Shown piece by piece: positions 19,151 to 26,906 of a stretch of 64,000 bases of DNA (its first letter is position 1; every line of letters begins with the position of its first letter). This DNA comes from Streptomyces varsoviensis (GTDB lineage: Bacteria > Actinomycetota > Actinomycetes > Streptomycetales > Streptomycetaceae): NCBI RefSeq assembly GCF_000718635.1, contig NZ_JOBF01000015.1:127300-191299 (forward strand), written 5' to 3'. Made by a program: the position numbers and the translations under genes. Below the pieces are notes generated by a model. It saw only the letters and a list, made by a program, of their open reading frames with translations. It was not told where the DNA came from and made no database searches.

Positions 19151-19545
19151 CGGTCGGGGCCGGGCCTCTGGTTCGGCCGCGCTGTCGCCCACGGGGCGGG
19201 TGGCGGCCGAGTCGGCCGTGCTGTCGCCCCACAGGGCGGGCACATGCCGGAGCGCCTTTCCCGCGGCCCGTGTGACGAATGGCTGAATCGTCGGCTCCGG
19301 GTCCGGTGTTCCACCGGTCGGTGGGGCTACGCTGAGCAGTGCACCGTGAGTCGCCCCGGCGAGGTGGAACTGGCCACAGCGGCGGCTCCGACGGGCAGAC
19401 GCGAATCGAGGCGCCCGGAGCCATCCGTCATCGGGCAACTTTGGCTCTGTAGCCAGCCCTGCTTCGGCGCGCCTCGCGGTGCATTCCCCACGGGCCCGGC
19501 CCTCGCTCGTTCACGTGAATCGAGAGGCGCCGGAACGGATTTTCC
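19151..19545 (+). promoter_or_regulatory. Gene-free leader with dyad ahead of the GAF-ANTAR gene
   Basis: No credible gene is seen in these 395 bases. A -10-like TACGCT is at 19329-19334. An imperfect palindrome centred on TTCACGTGAA (19506-19524) ends 21 bases before the ATG. The sequence GAATCGAG followed by GGCGC occurs twice (about 19399 and 19517). These look like regulatory sites for the downstream gene. Confidence 0.45.
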
Positions 19546-20280
19546 ATGTCTGTTATGTCGCGTGATGTCCTCGCGGCCCAGAGCGTGCTCGATCTGGCCT
19601 CGCGTACGGACGGTTTCGACATCCTGGAACTGCTGCATGATCTGACGACGCACACGGTCAGCCTGCTGGGCCTGCGCTCGGCCGGGGTCACCATCCTCGA
19701 CGAGGCCGGCGAGGTCGACTATCTCACCGCCTCCGACGAGGCGTGCAGGCATCTGGAGGAAGACCAGATCGAACTCGGCGAAGGTCCCTGCCTGGACGCC
19801 GCCCGCACCGGCGCCCCGCTGGCCCCTGTCCTGCTGCGCGCCACCTACCCCGGCCACCAGCTCTGGCCTCGCTTCTCGCCCCGCGCGCTGAGCGCCGGTA
19901 TCACCAGCGTCGCCGCCGTGCCCCTGCGCACTCCGCAGCACGGGCTCGGAGCCCTCAACTTGATGAGCGCCGGGCGCGTACCGACGCGGGAGGAGTTACG
20001 CCTGGCGCAGGTGCTGGCCGACGCCGCCGGCAGCTCCCTGCACCACCGGCAGACGCTGCGCAGCAAGGACGAGCTCATCAACCAACTGGAGACGGCCCTG
20101 GAATCCCGCATCGTGATCGAACAGGCCAAAGGCGTCATCTCCTCCAGACTGGCCATCGACGTGGAAGAGGCGTTCGCCCGGCTGCGCCACCACGCCCGCG
20201 GCCGGCAACTGAAACTCACCGAACTGGCCGCCGAGGTGGCGCGAGGGGTCGTACCGGTCGAACTCGACACCACACGCTGA
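19546..20280 (+). CDS. GAF-ANTAR transcription antitermination regulator, TTA-containing
   Basis: The product has 244 residues: a GAF sensor domain at about 15-165 and an ANTAR domain at about 175-235, with the RIVIEQAKGVISSRL helix and the second ANTAR helix KLTELAAEV. ANTAR domains bind paired RNA hairpins and prevent termination. Codon 151 is TTA, the rare leucine codon read by the bldA tRNA, so translation may be tied to development. The start could be the ATG at 19546 or the one at 19555. A related gene follows one base later. Confidence 0.9.
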   Translation: MSVMSRDVLAAQSVLDLASRTDGFDILELLHDLTTHTVSLLGLRSAGVTILDEAGEVDYLTASDEACRHLEEDQIELGEGPCLDAARTGAPLAPVLLRATYPGHQLWPRFSPRALSAGITSVAAVPLRTPQHGLGALNLMSAGRVPTREELRLAQVLADAAGSSLHHRQTLRSKDELINQLETALESRIVIEQAKGVISSRLAIDVEEAFARLRHHARGRQLKLTELAAEVARGVVPVELDTTR

Positions 20281-20281
20281 C

Positions 20282-21031
20282 ATGCCACGCGACGAATGGG
20301 ATGACGCCATGGACGGCACCCCATTACCCGACGATGGCCCGGCCGCCTTCCTGGCGCGCGTCGAGTGGGCCGCGCGCGACGGACAAGGTCCGGGAGACCT
20401 ACTCGCTCCGGGCGCCGCCCGGCTGCTCGGCCTGGACGCCCTCACCTTGAGTATCTGTGCTCATGACGGGCACCTCGAACTGCTGTGGGGCGACCCGGAG
20501 AGCGGGCTCGGCACCGATCTGGAGACCCTCCAGTACACCCTGGGCGACGGCCCCACCCTGGAGGCCGCGCGGCACGGCCGCCTGCTGCACGAGCCGGACG
20601 TGCTGGTCACCGACCCGCACCGCTGGCCCCTCTTCCTGCCCGCCGCTTCCCGCACCCCGCTCCGTGCCGTCGTCGCCCAGCCACTGCGGCTCGGCGCCGC
20701 CCTCATCGGTGTGCTCGCCGGCTACCGCACCACCCCCGGCCCCCTCACCACCGCCCAACTGCGCGGTCTGCACCGCCTGGGGCGCAGGCTCCTCCTCCTC
20801 CTCCTGCACAGCGACCAGGCCGGCGCGGACGAACCGACCGGCCTGCGGCTGTACCGCGCCGAAGTCCACCAGGCCACCGGATTCCTCGCCGCCGAACTCG
20901 GCATCTCCCTGGAAGAAGCCCTCCTGCGCCTGCGCGCCCATGCCGCCGCGGAGGACCAGTCCCTCTCCGATCTCGCCCAGGCCGTCCTCACCCGCCGCCT
21001 GCCCGCCGGCACCTTCAACCGCGCCACGTGA
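20282..21031 (+). CDS. Second GAF-ANTAR-like regulator, TTA-containing
   Basis: The product has 249 residues and looks like a diverged paralogue of the preceding gene: a GAF-like region (20-165), a Leu-rich stretch, and an ANTAR-like end whose helix reads HQATGFLAAELGISLEEAL. The leading residues differ from the consensus EQAKG, so RNA binding is less certain. Codon 15 is TTA. The ATG at 20282 is one base after the previous stop; an in-frame ATG at 20309 is the alternative. The two proteins may form a heterodimer; this is inference. A hairpin follows. Confidence 0.8.
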   Translation: MPRDEWDDAMDGTPLPDDGPAAFLARVEWAARDGQGPGDLLAPGAARLLGLDALTLSICAHDGHLELLWGDPESGLGTDLETLQYTLGDGPTLEAARHGRLLHEPDVLVTDPHRWPLFLPAASRTPLRAVVAQPLRLGAALIGVLAGYRTTPGPLTTAQLRGLHRLGRRLLLLLLHSDQAGADEPTGLRLYRAEVHQATGFLAAELGISLEEALLRLRAHAAAEDQSLSDLAQAVLTRRLPAGTFNRAT

Positions 21032-21033
21032 GG

Positions 21034-21081
21034 AGAGCCGCGTACTCGTCTCCCCGGGTGGGGCGGCGGGTGCGCGGCTCT
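21034..21081 (+). terminator. Terminator after the GAF-ANTAR pair
   Basis: Nine-base arms (21034-21042 and 21073-21081) match perfectly, and the loop can fold on itself. It lies directly after the stop at 21031. Confidence 0.65.
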
Positions 21082-21091
21082 TCTGGGTTGC

Positions 21092-21225
21092 TCAGGCGTC
21101 GCGTCCGGCGGTGAAGGCGACGAAGGCGCTCCACGCGGTGGGCGAGACGGTGACCACGGGGCCGTGGGGGGTTTTGCTGTCGCGGATGGGGACGATGCCG
21201 TGGGTGTCGTGCCCTTTCGTTGGGG
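21092..21225 (-). pseudogene. Start-less duplicate of the DUF397 gene
   Basis: Bases 21092-21209 repeat 21226-21343 with one mismatch, and 21210-21219 repeat 21365-21374. Relative to the intact copy, 21 bases that include the start codon are missing. The remaining frame still encodes the HGIVPIRDSKTPHGP core and the same C-terminus but has no start or ribosome site. Confidence 0.8.
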
Positions 21226-21360
21226 TCAGGCGTCGCGTCCGGTGGTGAAGGCGACGAAGGCGCTCCACGCGGTGGGCGAGACGGTGACCACGGGGCCGTG
21301 GGGGGTTTTGCTGTCGCGGATGGGGACGATGCCGTGGGTGTCGAAATCGGTGGACGTCAC
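21226..21360 (-). CDS. Short DUF397 protein
   Basis: The product has 44 residues with the family core IVPIRDSKTPHGP and the tail WSAFVAFTTGRD. Most DUF397 proteins are 60-75 residues and begin with a WRKSSYS-like motif; that part is absent, so this is a short variant or a truncation. The GTG overlaps the stop of the XRE gene by 4 bases. DUF397 genes are usually partners of XRE-DUF5753 regulators, as here. The role of the pair is thought to be regulatory and is only partly known. Confidence 0.75.
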   Translation of the reverse strand: MTSTDFDTHGIVPIRDSKTPHGPVVTVSPTAWSAFVAFTTGRDA

Positions 21361-22196
21361 AGGGTGCCCTTTCGCGTCTGGTTGATCAGGTCTACGGACG
21401 CCGCCTGGGACAGCGCCTCGGCCTGAAGGTGATGGTAGGACCTCAACATGGGTAGCACCGAAGCGCTTTCCCGGTCGAGGTGCCCTTGAGCTTGGGATTC
21501 CGCGTACGCGACAACGGTCCGGTCCGGCAATGTCAGCAGATTGACCGGCAGATAGAACGGTCGCCGTGCCCCTATGTCGAAGGGCGAAATCTGTAGCACT
21601 GTGTTGGGAAGTTCGGCGAACTCGACCAGGCGGCGCATCTGATCGCCCATGACCTTCGCCCCACCGACCCAATGCCTGATGCAGCTCTCGTCCATCACGA
21701 CCAGCATGGTCGGAGGGCGCAGCCGTTCCAGAGCTGCCTGACGCTCCGCGAGGAACGAGACACGCTCAGCCGCGTGCTCAGGCGAAATCGTCCCGCGTCG
21801 CACATGGCTCTCCGCCAGCGTCTGCGCGTACTCCGGCGTCTGGAGGAGGCCGGGGATGAGGCCGATGTCGAACAGACGGATCTCCACCGCTCGGCCCTCG
21901 TACGCGACGTACTCCGGGAAGCCCTCCAGCAACGCGCTGTGCCGAATGTCCCGCCACTCGCGCTCGAACGAATCGGCGGAGTCGGCGGTGCCGAAGGCGA
22001 TATCAAGCTGGCGCGAGAACGGGAGAGTTGGCGGTTTCCGGCCAGTTTCGACGGCCGACACGTGCTGGCTGGAGTACTCCGTCTTTGCCGCCAGATCTTC
22101 CTGGCTCCACCCGTGATCCTCCCGCCGCCTGCGGACATGGGCTCCGTACGCTTCTCGCGGGCTGCCCTCGGGGTTCAGTTCCTTGCGATTGACCAT
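21357..22196 (-). CDS. XRE-family regulator with DUF5753 domain
   Basis: The product has 279 residues. An XRE helix-turn-helix covers about 17-72 (WSQEDLAAKTEYSSQHVSAVE), and the rest is the DUF5753 domain with IGLIPGLLQTPEYA. This architecture is common in Streptomyces, usually beside a DUF397 gene as here. GGAAGGGA lies 11 bases before the ATG. The divergent five-gene chain starts 104 bases away, so the regulator may control it. The intergenic dyad around CCACT and AGTGG (22253-22273) is a possible site. Confidence 0.93.
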   Translation of the reverse strand: MVNRKELNPEGSPREAYGAHVRRRREDHGWSQEDLAAKTEYSSQHVSAVETGRKPPTLPFSRQLDIAFGTADSADSFEREWRDIRHSALLEGFPEYVAYEGRAVEIRLFDIGLIPGLLQTPEYAQTLAESHVRRGTISPEHAAERVSFLAERQAALERLRPPTMLVVMDESCIRHWVGGAKVMGDQMRRLVEFAELPNTVLQISPFDIGARRPFYLPVNLLTLPDRTVVAYAESQAQGHLDRESASVLPMLRSYHHLQAEALSQAASVDLINQTRKGTL

Positions 22197-22299
22197 GGTG
22201 CCGGCCGTCCCTTCCTTCTTCCCCGATTAGTTGAAGAGTCCCCGTATTCAGGCCACTCTGAACCCCTCAGTGGCTGAGCCGCTACGGAGAGGAGCAGCG

Positions 22300-22518
22300 G
22301 TGGCCGGAAAGAACCATCCCACAAACAGTCATGCCTATTGGGGTGAAATCACTCCAACGAGGGGCGAAGACAATGTGGTTGACGCGGTGCTCCGCGCCGG
22401 CGGCGCGTGGGCCATGGCACCGGCGTACTGGCCGGCGGCGAGTGAGTGCCGGACCGACCGGGCCGTACTGGCGCGCGTACGGTGCGAGTTGGGGCGGATG
22501 AAGTGGCTGTTCTCGTGA
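22300..22518 (+). CDS. Small protein of unknown function, first of a five-gene chain
   Basis: The 72-residue product begins MAGKNHPTNSHAYWGE and contains the aromatic stretch AWAMAPAYWPAAS. I do not recognise it. The GTG has AGGAG 6 bases upstream, the best ribosome site in the group. Its stop overlaps the next start (GTGA). It is divergent from the XRE regulator. Confidence 0.65.
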   Translation: MAGKNHPTNSHAYWGEITPTRGEDNVVDAVLRAGGAWAMAPAYWPAASECRTDRAVLARVRCELGRMKWLFS

Positions 22519-22778
22519 GGAGCGCGGCGCGGGCGGTGCTGTCGCGGCTGATGGCCGAGCACGGGGTCGACGGGATGCTGGTGTTCCCCAAGTGGTCGGC
22601 GGTGGAAGGGCGGTTGAGCGCCCCCGCGAGCGTGGCGAAGCCTCCGCCGCCGCCCGGCTCGATCGCGTTCCCGCCGTGTCAGTGCCCCGAGCACCGGGAG
22701 GGGCGGGGACGGGCGGATACGGACGTACGGCTGGGCGTACGCGGCGTCGGCGGCGCGAGGCGCGGGGGCGGACGGTGA
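22515..22778 (+). CDS. Small protein of unknown function, second of the chain
   Basis: The 87-residue product has a predicted helical start (AARAVLSRLMAEHGVDGMLV), a Pro-rich centre and a CQCPEHR motif, followed by an Arg/Gly-rich tail. I do not recognise a family. The GTG overlaps the previous stop by 4 bases and its own stop overlaps the next GTG by 4 bases. The tail has weak coding character, so the exact C-terminus is uncertain. Confidence 0.5.
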   Translation: MRSAARAVLSRLMAEHGVDGMLVFPKWSAVEGRLSAPASVAKPPPPPGSIAFPPCQCPEHREGRGRADTDVRLGVRGVGGARRGGGR

Positions 22779-22912
22779 GCCGGCCCGCGTCGGCCGGCTT
22801 CCGTTGGGCCTGCCGCGTGGCGGCGCGGTGGTGGGTGGTGTGCGAGGGGCGGCTGCGGCGGCGGCTCCTCGGGCCGGAAGCGGAACAGGACACGAGGAGG
22901 ATGCGCCGATGA
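22775..22912 (+). CDS. Tiny basic protein, third of the chain
   Basis: The 45-residue product contains FRWACRVAARWWVVCEGR, a Trp/Arg-rich amphipathic stretch, and ends in RRMRR. GTG and stop overlap both neighbours by 4 bases. The last codons include the AGGAGG that serves the next gene. It could be a real peptide or a translated spacer. Confidence 0.4.
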   Translation: MSRPASAGFRWACRVAARWWVVCEGRLRRRLLGPEAEQDTRRMRR

Positions 22913-23223
22913 ACCGCGTCTACCGGTACGTACCGTGGAAGATTGAACTAGACCCATTGGCCCTGCCCGTCTACCGGGCCGACTGTGTCACGGGGGAGGA
23001 GACGGATTGCGGCGAGATGATCCGCTCCGGCGGTCCGGAATGGATCGAGGAGTGGATGCGACGGCACACGCAGGAGACGGGGCACACCCGTTACTGCCGG
23101 ACCGTGACCGAGTACGTGACGCTGGAGCCGCCGCCGGGCTGCGAACGGCGCCCGGCCATCGGCGAGACGACGCCGACCCTGCTCGTACTCCCTTCCCGGC
23201 CGACGAGCGGCGGCGCGGGGTGA
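22909..23223 (+). CDS. DUF7848-like protein, fourth of the chain
   Basis: The product has 104 residues: a YRYVPWKIE start, CVTGEETDCGE with two Cys, and WMRRHTQETGHTRYCRTVTEYV. This pattern (two Cys, then a W-RHT-ETGH-RY block) matches a family of small Streptomyces proteins often called DUF7848, with no known function. GAGGAGG lies 8 bases before the ATG. The ATG overlaps the previous stop and the stop overlaps the next GTG. Confidence 0.8.
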   Translation: MNRVYRYVPWKIELDPLALPVYRADCVTGEETDCGEMIRSGGPEWIEEWMRRHTQETGHTRYCRTVTEYVTLEPPPGCERRPAIGETTPTLLVLPSRPTSGGAG

Positions 23224-23318
23224 CCCTGGCCCGGGTCTCGGCGCTCGTCGTCACCATGGCCTCGTTCGTGAGCGTGCTCGCGTTCGCGCTCGCGCTGATC
23301 GTCTCCGTCCGCCCCTGA
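23220..23318 (+). CDS. Single-pass membrane microprotein, fifth of the chain
   Basis: The 32-residue product (MTLARVSALVV start, LIVSVRP end) is almost entirely one hydrophobic segment with a single Arg at the N-terminal side. The GTG overlaps the previous stop by 4 bases. A perfect 12-bp hairpin follows 53 bases later. Microproteins of this form may act in the membrane; nothing more can be said. Confidence 0.55.
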   Translation: MTLARVSALVVTMASFVSVLAFALALIVSVRP

Positions 23319-23370
23319 GGCCCCTGCTTGCCCCTGGTGCCACGGTCCGCCCTGATGCCACGGTCCGTCC

Positions 23371-23397
23371 TGATGCCAGGGGCAGCCCCTGGCATCA
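23371..23397 (+). terminator. Terminator of the five-gene chain
   Basis: Arms 23371-23382 and 23386-23397 are perfectly complementary around a 3-base loop. Copies of CCTGGCATCACGGGC follow it twice, so it lies in a small repeat cluster (23340-23435). Confidence 0.7.
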
Positions 23398-23441
23398 CGG
23401 GCCTGGCCCTGGCATCACGGGCAGACCCTGGCAGAAGGACC

Positions 23442-24795
23442 ATGAAAGCGCGTCAGGAACCGGTCCGGAGCCAGACGCCCGCCCCGGCCGGCAGGCCGAA
23501 GCGAACCCCCAGGGGGCCGGGCCGCCCGTCGGCGGTCCGATGGGGGCGGGGCACATGGCCGCGCTCCAGCGGACCGTGGGCAACGGCGCCGCCGCCGCGT
23601 TGATCGCGCGGGGCGGCCACCCCGAAGACCAGGCGCGGCACGGCCACACGGCGAACGCCGGCACCGTGGCCGCCGTGCCCGTACAGCGGCTGTTCAAGAG
23701 CAGCAAGAGCGGCAAGAGCGGCAAGAGCGGCAAGAGCGGCAAGAAGGGGCAGACGTCCGACAGCGGGCTCGTGCCGCAGTCCAGTGCGCAGGCGGCGGCC
23801 CACGCGGCCCCGCCGGTGGCCGTACACCCCGCCGACGACCCCCTGCGGCGCGACGAGCTGAAATTCCCGGACCCGCTCGCGGGGGGCGCCGACCGTTTCG
23901 CGGACTTGCTCAAGAACGCGCGGAAGTCGGGGGGCCGAAGGGGAATTGCGGGTCCGCGCCGACCACGAGCTGGCGTTCCAAAGATTCCTGATGAACTCCA
24001 CCGACGAGCCCCTGGAAGAAGCCATCGCCATCCGCAATGGCTTCATCAGCAAGAAGAGCCTTTCCGTGCGCTCAAGTACGGGCGAACTGAAGGACCAGTT
24101 GCAGGGCGAGGTGAGCCGGCTCCGTACGGAACTCGACAAGCGCAAGGCCGCCGACCGATCGCAGAAGATGATTCCGGGACAGCGCGAGCAGCGGGTGCTC
24201 CCCGCCCTGCGGTCCGGGGGCGACGAGCCCGTACTGGCTCCGGAGGACTGGCCGGTCTACAACGCGCTGAAGGGTCGCGCGGTCGACTGGACGAAACTCC
24301 ACGACGTGCAGTGCAGGCGATATCGCTGATCCTGGTGGAGCGGCGCGGCGCTGATGTCCCGCAACCGGCCGGCCGGGCTTCCGGCCTACGGCGAGGCGGC
24401 GGTCCACTGGAAGCCCGGCCTTCGGGACCGCGTCACGCTCACCCCGATCGACAGTTGGCAGAACGGCGTCGGCGGCGCACGCGGGGTCACCGGTTCACGG
24501 GACCTGTATCCACTGCTGGCCCACGGCCCCGAACAAGTGGTGCGGCTGACCGTCGCCGAGGCCACGGATTTCCGCTTCGACCCGGAGATGAAGAGCCAGA
24601 TCGCCAGCGGCAGCGTGAACGAATTGCAGGAGTACTTCGAGGCCCGGATCCACGGGCCGCTGAACTGGTCCGAGATCGACCGCATCGTGCTGCACCGCTC
24701 GACGTGGACCCAGGAGCAGAAGACCCACCTCGAATTGTTCGCCCGGAAATTTCGCCCGGAAATACGGCCTCGACATTCGGGTGGAGACCCACTGA
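23442..24795 (+). pseudogene. Frameshifted toxin-like protein with LQRTVGN leader
   Basis: Pieces of one protein lie in different frames. An N-terminal part with AALQRTVGNGA and VPVQRL (23540-23935) resembles the leaders of actinobacterial DUF4157-type and other large toxin or effector proteins. A nine-base Ser-Gly-Lys repeat follows. The frame breaks at a six-G run (about 23931-23936), continues in another frame to a stop at 24327-24329, and resumes after it. The C-terminal part (24354 on) has YGEAAVHWKPGLRDRVTLTP and EARIHGPLNW, which loosely resembles DUF3626-like domains. A 13-bp tandem duplication (24738-24763) shifts the frame again; without it the protein would end RVETH at 24795. The likely first ATG (23442) is also out of frame. 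Confidence 0.7.
24738..24763 (+). repeat. 13-bp tandem duplication causing a frameshift
   Basis: TTCGCCCGGAAAT occurs twice back to back. Removing one copy restores a frame with a natural ending at 24795. Confidence 0.9.
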
Positions 24796-24882
24796 GAACG
24801 GGGGTTGACGAAGGCCGTGCGGATCGCGTGGCCTCAGCGGCCGCGCGACGATCGCGGAAATCCCTGCCTCCCCCGGCAAGGG

Positions 24883-26223
24883 TCAAGAAACGGGCGCGAG
24901 GGCCCACGGGCTGAGAACCACGGCCCCTCGGCCGCCTTGGGCGGCATTGAGCAGATGCTCGGAACTGAAACGGCCGCCGTAGCCGATGACGCGCCCGCCG
25001 AGCATCGGCGCGACCAGATCACGCAGGAACGGGCCGTCGGCCGTTTCGACGATTCCAGCGGCGACGCGTTCCTGGACCAGCCACCCCTGATGCGCGGCGT
25101 CGCCCACCGTGCGCTTCCAGAGCGCCGGGGGAGTGTCGACCCCCATGACGACGGATTCGCCGCGGCAACTGTAGGGGGCCTTGAGCACCAGCCGTTCCCG
25201 TTCGGCGGTCGCGTCGGCGGCGGTGATGCCGTCACCGAGTTTCCGGCTGAACGGCACCAGAGCGTCCAGGGCCGCGCACTCCCGCTGGGTGAACAGATAG
25301 CGGAAACGCGGGTCCGACAACGCGGCGAGGCACAGCTTGTTCTCCGCGACCCAACGCGCCGCGAGCGCGTTGGGAATCACCAGGTCTCCGTCACAGGCGC
25401 GGGCGCAGAACGCCTCCCAGCCCCGGACGTCGTCGGGGGCGAGGGGAATGTACTTCAAATACCCCAAACGCAGCTCGTCGCCGTCCGGCGCGCCGGGCGA
25501 GAGGAGTACGGGCCGCTGGCCGCGGTCCCGTAGCTGCCGCGCCATCTGCGCGAATTCGAACCGCCCCCGGGTATGGAAGAGCCCCACTTGCCGCCCGGCC
25601 CGGCGCGCGACGCCGCGCGCCTGACCGTAATCGAGAAGCCAGTCGGCGAACCACGTCGGAGACTCCAGCGGCGCCGGGGGCACGCCCCATTCCTCCAGGA
25701 CCCGCCCGAAGGCCGATTCCCGCCAGAAACGGGTCAGCATTCCCATATTGAGCATGCCGCCGGGGCTGCTGGCGTTGAATTCCAGCACCCGCACCGTGCC
25801 CAGGGTCTCCCCGAGCAGATCCGGGCGGCACCAGTCCACCTCCAGCCGCTCGGGGGCGGGCTCCGCCCGCACCCACCGGTCCAGCGCCTCCGGCACATCG
25901 AGGAAATCCCGCAGCCGCCCATCGCCCGCATATCGGCGCACCAATTCGCGCAGGCAGCGCACCACCGTCTGAATCCGATCCCGCAGCACGGGCTCGACCC
26001 GAGGGTCCAGCACCGACACGGCCGGGACCACCCCCGGCCTGCTCCCGTCCGAAAGCCGCAGATCCTCCGCCACCACGCGGCTCCGCACATACCCGAACCC
26101 GTCGAGCACCTGCCGCCCCGCGGCCGTCGCACCCCCCGCCGCCCCCGCCAACGCCACCACGTCCCCCTCCACCCCGAACAACGGCAGCCCCTCACCCCCC
26201 TCCACCAACGCGCTCCGCTCCAC
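24883..26223 (-). CDS. Circularly permuted ATP-grasp-like ligase
   Basis: The product has 446 residues. Ligase-like features are EFNASSPGGM (about 190), a lysine in RLVLKAPYSCRGESVVMG (about 355) and WLVQERV, typical of the ATP-binding loops in ATP-grasp or glutathionylspermidine-synthase-like proteins. The acceptor substrate is unknown. The GTG at 26223 has GGAGG 9 bases upstream; the frame stays open further upstream but without a site. A 61-residue gene lies 124 bases upstream on the same strand. The 3' end faces the broken toxin-like gene. Confidence 0.78.
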   Translation of the reverse strand: MERSALVEGGEGLPLFGVEGDVVALAGAAGGATAAGRQVLDGFGYVRSRVVAEDLRLSDGSRPGVVPAVSVLDPRVEPVLRDRIQTVVRCLRELVRRYAGDGRLRDFLDVPEALDRWVRAEPAPERLEVDWCRPDLLGETLGTVRVLEFNASSPGGMLNMGMLTRFWRESAFGRVLEEWGVPPAPLESPTWFADWLLDYGQARGVARRAGRQVGLFHTRGRFEFAQMARQLRDRGQRPVLLSPGAPDGDELRLGYLKYIPLAPDDVRGWEAFCARACDGDLVIPNALAARWVAENKLCLAALSDPRFRYLFTQRECAALDALVPFSRKLGDGITAADATAERERLVLKAPYSCRGESVVMGVDTPPALWKRTVGDAAHQGWLVQERVAAGIVETADGPFLRDLVAPMLGGRVIGYGGRFSSEHLLNAAQGGRGAVVLSPWALAPVS

Positions 26224-26347
26224 ACCTACGACCCTCCGGCATAAGGGGCCGGGGGGCTCGGTGGCGCCATGGCGCGTTAGGCAGGAAGAGTGAGTCCCCC
26301 GTTTCTCGTCCGCGCGTGCCGGGCCGGGCCCGGCACGAGGCGGCTGA

Positions 26348-26533
26348 CTACGCCGGTTCCACCTCGATGTCCGGAGCGTCACCGAACTGCTGCATCACTG
26401 CGTCTTTGGTGGTCGTCACTGCGGATGGATACCCGGCTGCTGCCGCCACCTCCGCCATCACCTGGGCACGGGCGCCGTCGGGTCCGAGCCGACGTATGAG
26501 GTCAGCGAGTTCGGAGACGCGGTCCATCGTCAT
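26348..26533 (-). CDS. Small acidic protein upstream of the ATP-grasp gene
   Basis: The product has about 61 residues: MTMDRVSELADLIRRLGPD at the start (helical), a central helix, then an acidic end (DAPDIEVEPA). Starts at 26536 (GTG), 26533 or 26527 (ATG) are all possible; an AGGG lies just upstream. I do not recognise it. It could be a peptide substrate of the ATP-grasp protein, a small regulator, or unrelated. Confidence 0.6.
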   Translation of the reverse strand: MTMDRVSELADLIRRLGPDGARAQVMAEVAAAAGYPSAVTTTKDAVMQQFGDAPDIEVEPA

Positions 26534-26544
26534 CACCCTGTCCC

Positions 26545-26890
26545 ATCAGTACAGTCCCGGCGTCTCAACTTGGTTCTCCGCGCCCCGTTGCAGGTGTGCA
26601 GGAAGCCTGCCAGAGCCCGCCGCCAGGCGAGGCTCTTGTGGTACGACCAGGCGTTGTCGGTCAGGACCCGCTCGGCGCGGTCGATGCCCGCGGCCTGGAG
26701 GGAGGCGGCGGCCCGGTGCAGGAAGGCCGCGCGCGTTCGTAGCGGCGGATCACCGTCCCGGTGGCCCGGCCCCGGCCCAGAAAGGACCCAGTCGGTCCAG
26801 GCCGGCCAGGGCGCGGTGCACTGTCGAGGCGGGCAGGCCCAGGTTCGGGCCGGTGCGGGCCGAGCCGAGCCATGGCACTGTCGGTGGGCG
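26545..26890 (-). pseudogene. IS481-like transposase remnant
   Basis: Fragments in different reverse frames include LGLPASTVHRALAGLDRL (helix-turn-helix region), GRATGTVIRRYE and RVLTDNAWSYHKSLAWRRAL, the DDE-core segment of IS481-type transposases. Frameshifts and internal loss make it non-functional. No terminal inverted repeats could be assigned. Confidence 0.65.
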
Positions 26891-26906
26891 AGGGCAGACT
26901 GGCCAC

